A DNA stretch of 64,000 bases from Nephrocerus scutellatus. Its lineage: Eukaryota > Arthropoda > Insecta > Diptera > Pipunculidae. Below the pieces are notes generated by a model that was given only the letters and a program-made list of their open reading frames with translations, was not told the DNA's origin and ran no database searches. The stretch's first letter is position 1, and each line of letters begins with the position of its first letter. The position numbers and the translations under genes were made by a program. Shown piece by piece: positions 32,880 to 43,374 of the stretch. The stretch lies in the NCBI GenBank assembly GCA_947095585.1, contig OX352763.1:106123908-106187907 (forward strand), written 5' to 3'.

Positions 32880-33610
32880 TTCCTGTGCACGTAATCTGAC
32901 GTTTCATCATCATATTTGGCTGTACAACCGGTGTCCGGTCCTGGCCTTTCGCAAAAAATCTCTCCACTGGTCCCGATTTCGAGCCGATTTTGGCATCCCT
33001 AGACACTGGGCGTCCTGGTCTACGCCATCCTTTCAGCGTAGGCTTGTAGGCAGGCGAGTCCATCGCCTTGTCGGAGCCCGCTATAGATGTTGAATGGACT
33101 TGATAGTTATCCGGATATTTTTATTTGGCTTATAACATTGGTTATAGTTTATTTTGGATGCCGAATTCTCTCATGGCACTATAAAGTTCTACTCTGGCTA
33201 TGCTATCGTTGGCGGCGGAAAAGTCTATAAAAAGAAGGTGTAGTGAGTTTTGAAACTCTAGACATTTCTAGACAGGGTCACAATCTGATCAGTTGTTCAT
33301 TTGCCTGCGTTGAAGCAACACTGGTATGGACCAATGATGACTTTAGCGTATGGGGCGTGTGTCTGAAGGATAGAAGAGAAAATCTTATACGCGGTACTCA
33401 ACAACGTTATACCACGATAATTGCTGCATGTTGCGATATATCCTTTCTTATGTATGGCTCACGGAATGCCTCCTTGCCACTCTTCTGGCATCGCTTCTTC
33501 CTCCCATACTTGCACTATATTAGTTCATGAATTGTTTGGTATATATTGCGGGACCTTCTGTTTTAATCAAATATTTTGACGTGACAACGTCTCACTACAA
33601 GGTATATGGG
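32880..33610 (-). pseudogene. RTE-like LINE fragment (RT core joined to 3' end)
   Basis: Minus strand from 33610: an IKTEGPAIYTKQF-like segment, a GGRSDARR-type remnant of the EEAMPEDW region, decayed NYRGITLL, then LLFIDFSAANDSIARVELYS and AMREFGIQNKL (about 33235-33150), after which it jumps to the C-terminal GWRRPGRP, AKIGSKSGPVERFFAKGQ and GQDRTPVV (33063-32915) and an ATGATGAAACG tail. The thumb and catalytic DD region are deleted. Confidence 0.75.
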
Positions 33611-35155
33611 GTGTGCTTTTTCAAAAAGTCAAATGTTAAGTGATACACTGTTAAAAGTGCTCACACTGTTGCCATACACTGTTACGAGACATTCTTAGGA
33701 AAATCAGAATGTAGGACTAATATGTGACTATAAGACTTGTTCCTATGGAAATTCTGCTCTTACTTCTCCTACTACTATCGACGCAACTGCATTACTATGT
33801 TTGTGCAGTGATATGATATATTTAATATGTACCCACCTCACAATAAATTGTTATGAACATTTAAATCAGCTTATGAATTATTAATTCTGTTGTATGTGAT
33901 GTGATTGATGATCATGTATGTGGTTTCAATAACATACAATCAAGCAGAGCAGAACGAAACAAACATATGCAGTAGTAGGCTGCGGTCAAGAATTCAGCCG
34001 CTGCGCAGTTTATGCTGCATGTTGGTCAAAAATTCACTTTTCAGCCAATGCATTAAAGAAAAATCGACTGCGCAGCTTACGCAGCTACTTAAAATGGAAT
34101 GCAAAAAGCAAAATGTAAATGTCAAATTATCGCCCTACAAGCAGACTGTAAGTCGGTTCAAAATATAGCCGCAATTTCGTGCATACCGACTGCCTGCCAT
34201 TTTTTTGTGCAGCACAAGCTGCGAAGATTCTTAATTCTTTACCGCAGCCGTAGTGATAGTATAGTCTCTGTTCATTTTCTATCGGTCCTCTGCTCTGCTC
34301 GATACAGTGCTGCAAGCTTCCTTGCAACTACATATTTCCTTTTCTTTTCGCTTATCTTATCTTTAGTCATGTTTACAGTAAGTAGAGTAAATAACTCTTC
34401 GATCAATTACAGAAATAGAGAACCATGCAAAAGAAATTTAATCACGCCTGCATGTATCAAAGCGAAATTCTTCTCTTTTCAATTTCATTTCTCTTATAAT
34501 TTATTTTAAAATTACTCAATTTTTTTATAAATTGAATAACTTTGTCTATTACAGAAGGGAGAGAACCATGTAAAAGAAATTTAATCACGCCTGCATATTT
34601 CAATGCGACATTCTTAGCATACCATTTCGATGCATTGGTTAGTGCTGCTCACTTCTCTTCTCTTCACATTTAATTTAAAACAACTCAAATTTTTTAATGA
34701 GTTGAAACCAAAAGCTGAATACTCTGTTTGGGCAGTGATATGCAATATGCAGCCACTTCACAGTTAGGTTATGAACATTAAAATTCGCTGATAAATAATT
34801 TATATATAATGTGATGTGATGATGATGTATGTGATGAGCTACGGTGCAAGTCGTAGGACTTGTATTTAGTATAGAAATTTTTTTTAATATATCCGTCCGT
34901 GTTGTATGTCCCACAGACAACAAGATCTTTGTTTTCTTTTCTTTAGTCCCGGACAGACGTTGTCACGCTCAAGACCCACGGCCGTGTCTTCGACACAGCC
35001 TGCCCTGCTCTTTTTTTTATATCTTCTGAGCTTTTTATTTATTCATCTTCGCGCTACCGCGTTCTATGAGATTGTTGCATTGCATTGTACACAACATTCT
35101 TAAGTTAAGTCGCTAGCTTACATTCGTCATCGAAACAGTCGTTCCAATCTTTACG
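33611..35155. other. unassigned sequence with two internal duplications
   Basis: No coding motif. Segments at about 33808-33925 and 34728-34838 are about 115-bp diverged direct repeats (GCAGTGATATG, TTATGAACATT, TGTGATGTGAT). Between them, about 34400-34540 and 34545-34690 are another diverged pair (AGAGAACCATG, AGAAATTTAATCACGCCTGC). Outer direct repeats with a body of about 0.8 kb could be an old non-autonomous element, but I cannot name it. Confidence 0.45.
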
Positions 35156-35159
35156 ATTA

Positions 35160-35850
35160 CTGCCTAAGATGAAGTCAGCAGTACTTATGACAGTATTCTT
35201 AAGGCGTGTCCATTTCTCTTCTACGCCCGACATCTCAACAACTCAACTCAGCGAGTCCTATCGCTTGAACGAAGTTCTTTCTGGTCTTTTCGTTGCGAAG
35301 GGCAGCCGTGTTGACTGGAATCTGATTCGCGGATGCAGTCTTTCGTGCCGATGCAATCCGCGCTCGGAGAACCCTACCAACAAGATATTGGTCCAAATCG
35401 ACGTTGGCACCTCAGGTTCGGGTTGTGGTGTCGGTATATCAGCACGTGGTCATTAGTGTTCTCATGTAAGCTATGGGTGCCAATGAACTGTCTGACTACT
35501 GGCTCCCTACCTACTTTGGCATTCATATCCCCCAGAATGATTTTCCGTCATACTGAGGACAGGCATGGAGTTCCCGATCGACTGATTCAAAGAATTCTTC
35601 TTCTCTTTCATCATCTGGGGAATCCTCTGTAGGTGCGTGAAGGTTCATGCGGCTTATGTTTTTAAATCTGCCCGGCACGCGAAGGGTGCATAGCCGTGTA
35701 TTAGCTGCTTTAGCTGCGATAATGGTGGGTTTCGTTCTTCTTCTGAGTAGAAACCCCACCCAGAGCACATGATGTCTTGCATGACAGCTGTAATATATGT
35801 CATACTCTGTTTTTGGATTGCAGCAGTGCATTAAGGTCATTTAAATACTT
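35160..35850 (-). pseudogene. RTE-like LINE endonuclease relic
   Basis: Minus strand encodes YDIYYSCHARHHVLWVGFLL, NTRLCTLRVPGRFKNISRMN, LHAPTEDSPDDEREEEFFES and ACPQYDGK (35840-35523), then GDMN is lost and the frame shifts to a VLRARIASARKTASA-like and KNTVISTADFILG-like region (about 35370-35165). This is the apurinic-type endonuclease that nicks the target in RTE-like LINEs; the NLHAPTED histidine motif is kept. It is frameshifted, with the central catalytic region deleted. Confidence 0.8.
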
Positions 35851-36873
35851 TAGTGCACATTTTGAAAAATAAAAATACTGTGCTTGAGTTGAGATTTTAT
35901 AGAATCTTCCTGGTTGAAGGAAGCTTATCCTCAAAATCTAAAAATATAATGGACAATTTTATTTCACATATCGTGGACTCTACAAATAAAGCTCTGCAAG
36001 TATGTCCAACGGCTATGGCTTAACTTTAACAGTCACTTAAAAGTTCCATTGAAATGTTCTTGAATTTCTACAAATTGGGCACACCTTTCCGTAGTTTAGG
36101 AGCATAATGACCTCAGAAAGTCTTCCAAATACGATGGCAAAAGTACAAATTGTTTCAGCGTTCTTGTCTTTAGGCTGTTCACACTTCAGAATTCATATTT
36201 TATTTATTTGAAACTTTTAAAAAGAGACGAAATAACAGGAAGACAGTAAATTGAGGTTTTTAACAGGATTCTCGTGTTATAACAGGGAAAACGGAAGCCT
36301 ACTTCTTTCTGTTATTGAGGAGATTTTTTCCTAATGTTGCCGCATCGCCGCTTTCTAATTTAAATGCCGATGTTGAGTATGATAAATAAACACACAGGCG
36401 GACGGATTCTGTCATTCATCTCTGATTGATCCCGGCACAACACAGCTAGATAAACATATCTATGTCTCCCGATTGCTAATAACTATGATCGTTTCCGACA
36501 TACAGGAACGGTGCACCTTTTTACCTTTCGGTGCGGTGAACACCGCAAAGCAATTGTTGTGCAAAGCAGAGAATTGAAGTTGTGCAATTGCTTGGCCTCT
36601 GGCGTTTATCTATAGATGGGTGGGTAGATACTCTTAGTTGAGGCCTTGTTTCGACATTTCACTACAAATGCAATTGCAACGAGTATGCGATCGCCGGAGG
36701 ATTCTTTTGCGAAGCAAAACAATTCTTGTTTCCAACAAATTTCACAAAATCGATGACAAAATGTCGATAAAGATAATGGGTTCTGTGTTTTTGTTTTTGC
36801 TTTATGCATATGTTTCCAGTTCATAAGTACTTGTAAGGACCTCGTCACAGAGTGCGTATGGAAGACGAAAATA
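35851..36873. other. unassigned sequence
   Basis: No recognised gene, transposon or tandem repeat. Confidence 0.4.
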
Positions 36874-36990
36874 TCAAATATCCTTCGGGTATCGGTGATG
36901 TATCTTTTTGCAGATGAATTGTTGTTGTTGTTGTCAAATATCCTTCGGGTATCGGTGATGTATCTTTTTGCAGATGAATTGTTGTTGTTT
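36874..36990. repeat. exact 60-bp tandem duplication
   Basis: The segment starting TCAAATATCCTTCGGGTATC and ending in a GTT trinucleotide run is present twice head to tail, with a period of exactly 60 and no mismatch over about 57 bases. It is either a very recent duplication or an assembly artefact. Confidence 0.95.
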
Positions 36991-37321
36991 CTTCTTCTTC
37001 TTCTGTTTATTCAATGTGCATATAAGCGCCTATGCTGGGAAATGTTTCAAAGTTTTTGTTAAAAAATAAAGAAACAGTCAAGAGATGGTAAAGTAATATT
37101 CCTGAAATTAAAAAGGAAATAATTTCTTCAACTTTCTCCAGACGACATGGTTCACTAACTTGGTTTTCAATTGTCTGTTGATAGAATGCAAGACGCAAAA
37201 ATCGTTTCTTAAAAACTGCCCGCGATAAGGATATTTTATTTGAGAAGAAGGAAAGTTGATTGCATACATAACATAACTTCCGAAGTTGAGCAAACACAAA
37301 TTTCCAAAGACGACGAAAACT

Positions 37322-37936
37322 TTGGACGAATGGATGAGTGGAAGAATGGACGAATAGTCTGGTGGATAGACTGATGGACGAAAACATTGATGGACAGATT
37401 GGCGAGCCAGTTGACCGACTGGCAGATGGACGAATGGACGAATGGATGAGTGGAAGAATGGACGGATAGTCTGGTGGATAGACTGATGGACGAAAACATT
37501 GATGGACAGATTGGCGAGCCAGTTGACCGACTGGCAGATGGACGAATGGACGAATGGATGAGTGGAAGAATGGACGGATAGTCTGGCGGATAGACTGATG
37601 GACGAAAACATTGATGGACAGATTGGCGAGCCAGTTGACCGACTGGCAGATGGACGAATGGACGAATGGATGAGTGGAAGAATGGACGGATAGTCTGGCG
37701 GATAGACTGATGGACGAAAACATTGATGGACAGATTGGCGAGCCAGTTGACCGACTGGCAGATGGACGAATGGACGAATGGATGAGTGGAAGAATGGACG
37801 GATAGTCTGGTGGATAGACTGATGGACGAAAACATTGATGGACAGATTGGCGAGCCAGTTGACCGACTGGCAGATGGACGAATGGACGAATGGATGAGTG
37901 GAAGAATGGACGGATAGTCTGGTGGATAGACAGATA
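37322..37936. repeat. 112-bp satellite, about 5.5 copies
   Basis: A TGGATGAGTGGAAG landmark recurs at 37331, 37443, 37555, 37667, 37779 and 37891, an exact 112-bp period. Units differ by only one or two bases (for example CTGGTGGATAG versus CTGGCGGATAG). Each unit contains a small hairpin (TAGTCT...AGACT). Because 112 is not a multiple of three, the minus strand is open in all three frames and gives overlapping 160-240 codon frames; these are artefacts of a stop-free monomer. Confidence 0.97.
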
Positions 37937-38069
37937 TGCGGAAAGACGTGTTAACCAATAAATCGGCTATAAGGCTTTTTCGTTACTTGGCAGGCATCGT
38001 GCGAGTGGTCGATCGCATTGCGTGTTGATCGCGCAATCTAAATGTGTGTTCTCACCCTCATCATCATAT

Positions 38070-38580
38070 CTAGCTCTAGAAACGATGCTGGACCTCCGTT
38101 GATGGTTTAGCCTTTTGCGTTTCCGTGGTCATTGTCGTGTTTCCAAAGGTTTCGTAATAATTGGTTTCTGACGGGCGAGTTTTTTAGCCTCGCGCCTACC
38201 CTACTTTGAAGTACCCATAGCCCGATCATTTAGAATAATAATATTTGGCTCGACATGTAGTTTTTTGCACAAAAATGGTGGGGACCTACAATTTAATGCC
38301 AGATCCGAACGGCGAGTTGAGAAGCTTTCCGTGACTCTAGGACGTTTGTGAGACTTTCGCTAGAGGTGGGACACCGTGAAAAATACTTTTGGTGTTCCTA
38401 GGATTCGAACCACGAACTGCCTGCGCTCAGAAGCCGTGCTCTTATCCACGGCGTCCAATCATTCAGCTTTTCCTTTATAGGGGAGAAAATAACCGGCGAT
38501 CGACATGTAGAGGTTTGATCGCACTCCCACCAGTCAGAGTAGATATGCCACGTATTTGAAATGTTCGCGTTGTTTCCCAT
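38070..38580 (-). pseudogene. RTE-like LINE 5' region, interrupted by SINE
   Basis: Minus strand carries GNNANISNTWHIYSDWWECD and SPVIFSPI (38580-38470) and, beyond the SINE, ATCGGGCTATGGGTACTTCA ... GGCGCGAGGCTAAAAAACTC (38230-38170). The same block occurs uninterrupted at 43.37-43.58 kb (plus) and 48.06-48.29 kb (minus), where it precedes the endonuclease. It is the 5' leader and start of the RTE-like family. Confidence 0.75.
38234..38457 (-). mobile_element. tRNA-derived SINE, copy 2, with target-site duplication
   Basis: On the minus strand the copy begins GGACGCCGTGGATAAGAGCA (A box), reaches B box GTGGTTCGAATCC, shares the body TATTTTTCACGGTGTCCCAC and AAGCTTCTCAACTCGCCGTT with copy 1, and ends in AATATTATTATT. 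It is flanked by ATCATTTAG (38225-38233) and ATCATTCAG (38458-38466), a 9-bp duplication with one mismatch, and lies inside the RTE-like leader, whose uninterrupted sequence at 48.1 kb has only one copy of that site. Confidence 0.9.
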
Positions 38581-39100
38581 ATCCTGGTTATGGCTGTTCG
38601 CGAGTGTGTAACCTCATGCCGATCTATTTTTCACGCAATCACATATTGTCGTGCTCGCAAGCAATCCACTTAATCGCGAAGTGAAGTTGTTCTTGCAGAT
38701 TATTCGAGTGTCCTTGCCGAAATGACATCCTGGAATAATGGTCGCATTGAAATTCGTCAATAACTTGTAAATTTGAACATAAGATCAAACGGAGCATATA
38801 CAGAACAATGGATGTTGTCCCAACTTTAATGACAGTCTTAACTATCAAACTAAATTTATAATCTGAACTTTAGGAGTTAAGATTGGCGTCCGCTTAAACT
38901 GTGAGTTTAAAAGTCTGGTCTTCGCTTCCCAAAAAGTGGTGGAACACCGCAGAAGGAGGGTTAAAAATACCCTTCCACTCAACAAGCTTTTAAGCCGAAG
39001 TACCCGGGGTCCAACTTTACCAATAGGTTAAATTTTAACAACTACATCAATACAACGATAAAATGGCAAACTATGCTCCTTCTTCATTTGACGCACCCGC
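38581..39100. other. unassigned sequence
   Basis: No recognised gene or repeat. Confidence 0.4.
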
Positions 39101-39104
39101 TTCT

Positions 39105-39270
39105 AAGAAGACGTAACGAAACGGATTGTCCAACCACACCGTGCTGCTCATCTATAAGCAGCTCATCAGGCAAGTGATAACCTATCGCTACCCCATATGG
39201 TTCACAGTATCAGCAACAACGATGAAGAAGATCATCGAGCTTTGAATCAGTGCAGGATTATGGAGGATGC
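39105..39270 (+). pseudogene. LINE RT thumb fragment
   Basis: Encodes LSNHTVLLIYKQLIRQVITY, PIWFTVSATTMKKI and NQCRIMEDAKKLG-like segments, resembling the thumb of Jockey-type LINEs (LLYKQLIRPVLTYGCPIW). Only about 165 bp are recognisable. Confidence 0.6.
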
Positions 39271-40019
39271 CAAAAAGCTAGGCTTTATTACGAAGCAGCT
39301 GGTCTGATGGCAATATACATTTTCATTTAATTCTCTGTCTTAAAAAAACAGCAATAGGTGTGCGTACCGGCAGGGTAGCTCTTTGGGACCAAAACTGCAA
39401 CTTCAATAAGAGCGCCCCATATATATTTTTTTAAATATAATAGCTTATAAGATAAAAAATAAATATTATCTCAGATTAAAGTACCAACGATGTCAGTTTT
39501 TATGAAATACAACAATATTCAAATATCCTTAACACCTGCATAAGTGAATGCGCTTGCTGACCCCAACTTTTTATGACTTTATCGTATAAATCGGGCAATA
39601 CACCGGTAATTTCGCATTTGACCGTTGGTTCTAAGGTCTTTTAAGGTATTTTCACACGTCCATAGACGAAAGTGACTGTTTCGTACGCTATAAGCTAGCC
39701 TCGAAAGTAGCCCATAACAACACTTGTTATGTTATGATATAAACGTCTTTTGTTATTTACTACAATCTCAGCGAACAAATTGCGCATGAGCAAGAATTCT
39801 CTTTTGTTTGTCGTTTGTCTCTCTCGATTTAGCAGAAAAACCGGTTTGGACACGTGAAAAAAAGCGTACATGACTCGCAGAAAAGTGCTCATCGTGCTCG
39901 TTAGATTGATTGTCAAGCTTCGACCTCGCACGATAAACTCCACTTTCATTGCTCGTTCTGTAATATACTATTAACTCACTGGGATTGACCATATTTTTTT
40001 TATAATGTACCCACGCTAA
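39271..40019. other. unassigned sequence with a mariner-end-like motif
   Basis: Near 39398-39425 the words AACTTCAATAAGAGCGCCCC resemble the mariner ends at 20.8 and 60.4 kb, perhaps a solo terminal fragment. Otherwise nothing is recognised. Confidence 0.35.
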
Positions 40020-40756
40020 AGGGGTTTGCACCCTTATAATGCTTAGCACAGCGTGGGCGTTAGGAAATTAGGGAGAGGTAAGGACGACATGTCTATGCAC
40101 GCGTATCTTAAACGACTGCAGATCATACAAAAGCGGAAACACAGAATCAGGCAATTCATTCCACATAACTATCGGGCGGCTAAAGAAGGAATCTCTGAAT
40201 TGGTTATTACGTCCGAAAATAGGCTGAATGGTGGACTCGAGTTGAGGCACGGGTATTACGGATGGGTTGGAGAATGGGCGGGATGCATCTGGATATTTCT
40301 TTTGAACACCGCTTGTGGAAAAAGCAATAATACAGTGACAGGCAGAAAACATTCCTATACGATGTTCAAGCGATTCGATTGTTTTCGCGATATGTACGTC
40401 ACCAATAAGTTTTAACACGCGGTATTGAACTCTGTCTAGTAGATGCAATGTGGTCTTGGGAGCACCTGCCCAGACAATATACGCCTTGTAAATAGTAGCC
40501 AGATTTGAAGGAGTGAAGTACATCTTGCACCGTTATAGGAAACCCAAGCATCTCGCAGCATTTTTGGCGATGGCAAATATGTGGTCATTCCAACGAAGCT
40601 TGTTGTTGACGCTCATACCGAGAATTGAGAGTTTTTCAGTTTCTTTGATGCAAGATCCATTCATGAATAAAGGTTGGGGGCTTAAATTACGACGACAGAA
40701 GACAGCATTGGGTTTTAGAAGCGTTAAATTCAACTCTATTATGTAGTCCCCACCCC
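40020..40756 (-). pseudogene. Jockey/CR1-like LINE C-terminal relic
   Basis: Minus strand from 40756: VEFN-type start (IELNLTLLKPNAVFCRRNLS), PLFMNGSCIKETEKLSILGM, RWNDHIFAIAKNAARCLGFL (to about 40550), then IYKAYIVWAGAPKTTLHLLD, SLEHRIGMFSACHCI, SFFSRPIVMWNELPDSVFPL and LQSFKIRVHRHV (40523-40068), ending in the GCACCCTTATAATGCTTAGC trailer. It matches the thumb and C-terminal region of the 54 kb LINE but belongs to the 6.3-7.7 kb subfamily. One frameshift separates the two halves. A SINE abuts its upstream edge. Confidence 0.85.
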
Positions 40757-41050
40757 CCAATAATAATATTGTGTGCGACAGACCGTCATGGTCAAAAGCA
40801 TAGGTTGCTGCGATCATTCGTGTTGTGCGTGTTTTATTTTTGCACACAAATAGAAACGATATAAAATTTGAAGCCGAATTGAAAGGCGAATTGAAAAGCT
40901 TTCCATGACAGTTATTACTCTAGGACGTTTGTCAGACATTCACGAGAGGTAGGACCGTGATAATGATTTTTGATGTTTTTTCTTGTATTCGAACTTCGAA
41001 CCTTCCATTCAGTAGTCTAATGCACTGACCGCACTAGAGCCACGGTACCC
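40757..41050 (-). mobile_element. tRNA-derived SINE, copy 3
   Basis: Minus strand: GGTACCGTGGCTCTAGTGCG and GTCAGTGCATTAGACTACTG head, AAGTTCGAATACAAG B-box remnant, the shared body (GTCACGGAAAGCTT-like, GGCTTCAAATTTTATATCG, TTTGTGTGCAAAAATAAAAC) and an AATATTATTATT tail at 40759-40770. It retains the longer 3' part also present in copy 1 (CACGCACAACACGAATGATC), which copy 2 lacks. Confidence 0.8.
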
Positions 41051-41054
41051 ACTT

Positions 41055-41165
41055 GGGACTATGAGACTAAGAGACTAAGAGACTATGAGACTATGAGACT
41101 ATGGGACTATGAGATGGGACTATGCAACTATGCGACTATGGGACTATTAGACTATGAGACTATAC
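41055..41165. repeat. GACTATGA-type short tandem repeat
   Basis: Eight- to ten-base units of the form GGGACTATGA / GAGACTATGA / GAGACTAAGA repeated about 12 times, with irregular unit length. It directly adjoins the head of SINE copy 3. Confidence 0.9.
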
Positions 41166-41544
41166 ATTGATGAGTACGGGTACGGGTAGGATAGTATTTT
41201 TAATTACGATTACCAATTTTTCTATTAGGGCATTTCTGTTATGCGTGCAGTTAGCTGCAGTTTTATTTGGCATTTAAATTCGTCTACATATATTAGATTA
41301 TCCAAATTTTTTATCAAACTTTGCCTTCTCATGCTCAAATATAAAGTCCATTTTTGACCCCATGGCTTTATTATTATGCTACAAAAGCTTGACCAAATTT
41401 GATTGTTTTGTATGGGTCTCTTGCTGGATGTGTCATTTGTCATTACTTCTTGTTCAATGTTCCTTCCAATGCAGTCACAGAGTAAACGAAAATCCCTACC
41501 GGACCCTATTAACTGAATAATTTTGAGATACATTGGAAGATGTT

Positions 41545-41710
41545 GACTTACATCATATGTGGTTTTGACAAGATGGCGCCACGTGCCATAAAGCTGGCCA
41601 AAAATTCGAGTTATTCAATTCTGCCATCTACAGAAAAGCGACCAGTCAATTAGATGCATCATTCTTGTGTTTTTACGCGTCTGGACTATTTTCTTTGTGG
41701 CTATTCTAGT
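41545..41710 (+). pseudogene. mariner transposase fragment
   Basis: MWFxQDGATCH (second catalytic Asp region; TTGACAAGATGG gives a stop in place of Gln) at about 41556-41590, then a degenerate stretch to SGLFSLWLF-like third-motif remnants at about 41680-41705. Related to the 47.0-47.6 kb copy. Confidence 0.6.
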
Positions 41711-42985
41711 CTCTTAGTCTCATAATCGGTTTCCTTTTGATTAAAAATGAGCTGCTAGCTTCTCCACTGCCTTAAATGCGACTGATACAACATTTGATTC
41801 CAAAACGATAAATTGCATCTTGAAAATATCTCGGAACTCGGAGTGAACTATCTATCTTTGAAAACTTTCCAAACTTGAAACAGAGATAACTATAACAACA
41901 AATAGAGAGCAAGCCCCAGTTTTGAAAGTTCTTAACAGATTTCACTCACACTGAGAAGTTTTCGTAATTTCCAGATCATATTGGAGTGTGGCTCATTTGT
42001 ATTACACAATTATTGTATATGTATATGGGTTGGCAGAGTATGAATAACAAGGACATTATCATGGGTGTACACAAACATATGCATAACATTACGTTGGCAC
42101 AAAACTAACTAAGAAGAAAATGATGGACGTCCTGTCCAATCTGTTCATATGCTTGTGTGTGTGTGTTTTCGGTGTGGACGAATTAATCCAACACACACCC
42201 GTCTAATGAGCAAGCTGTGTGTTTGCCTAGTGTGTGCTGAAGTTTGTCATTTTGTCAAGTGAGGATGGACTCTAAGCATAATTTGCTGTAGGTATACACC
42301 GAGATGAAAGGACCTTTTCATTTGGGAATATATAAGACATTATCTGTATTTATGAGTGTTGTGTATGTATCCTATTTGTAAAGATGAAAGTGCGGTCACA
42401 GACTCACTGTTATGTGGATGATTACGTATTGTGTTGGTCTCGGTGACATAAATTGCTCATGTGATGAAAGGAATACAGGAAACGCACATTTCGCTCTAAA
42501 ACCTGAGGTTTTGCGCTTACAAACTGGCTTTCTTTGGTGTTTCCAGAGATAGGACCAAACAGCTATTAAAAGTCAATTATATGTTTCTTTTGTGTAATAA
42601 TTATAAGAAATATATTTTGAATTCAATGTAATCTAATTTCAATTGAATTTTTAGATATCGAGTTTTTAAGGACACACAGGCAATGGATCTGTTGAAAACT
42701 AAATGCATTTTTGCAAATTTATCTTACAAATAAGTGGCACTTTTGAAGAATAAGAAGAACATGGAGTTTAATAATTTGACAGACAAGTTTTAAGGAAAGT
42801 TTCAAGAAAGAATCTAAGACTAGATATAGTAATGTTGAAGATAAAAAGGTTAAGCGTGTTGTTAACCAAGCGTAGTATTCTATAGATTGGTTCGTGAAGC
42901 TATAGTAGAGATTTATATTCGATTAGATTTGTATAGGGCATGAGCGGGTTCACTGCGCAATTAGTATACTGACATATTACATGTT
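41711..42985. other. unassigned sequence
   Basis: No recognised gene or transposon. A short (TG)n occurs at about 42155-42168. Confidence 0.4.
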
Positions 42986-43372
42986 GCATGTTGCATTATC
43001 AATACTGTACGTTGCATTTTCCAAGTTAGGTGTTACATATTGGATGTTGCAAGTTGCATGTTGAATGTAGCGTGTTGCATGTTGCATATTGCGTGTCGCA
43101 TGTTGCATGCTGCAATACGCACTTCCAAGTTAGGTGTAGCAAGTTCCACGTCGCATGTTGTATGTCGCATGTCACATGTTGCATGTCGCATGTGGCATGT
43201 TGCATGTCGCATATTGCGTATCCCACGTTGCATGTTGCAAGAAGCATGTTGTACCTTGTATGCTGCATTTTGCATTTTCCAAGTTAGGTGTTGCACATTG
43301 TATGTTGCACATTGCATGTTGAATGCTACACTTTGCACTTTCCAAGTTATGTGTTGCACATTGCATATTGCC
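42975..43372. repeat. TTGCATGTTGCA-type minisatellite
   Basis: About 400 bp of 5-10 bp units based on GTTGCATGTTGCATATTGC. A longer unit is visible: a TTTTCCAAGTTAGGTGTTGC motif recurs at about 43018, 43121, 43277 and 43340. Both strands have open frames in several phases as a result; none is a gene. Confidence 0.9.
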
Positions 43373-43374
43373 GA

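Noticed and set aside
33243..33530. 95-codon plus-strand open frame
   Set aside because: It is antisense to the RTE-like RT relic, whose motifs read on the minus strand.
37007..37958. Three overlapping long minus-strand open frames (160-240 codons)
   Set aside because: They arise because the 112-bp satellite unit has no stop codon in any minus-strand frame; nothing resembles a protein family.
38400..38457. A functional tRNA gene suggested by A and B boxes
   Set aside because: The tRNA-like head is continuous with a body and ATT tail found at two other loci and is flanked by a target-site duplication, so it is a SINE.
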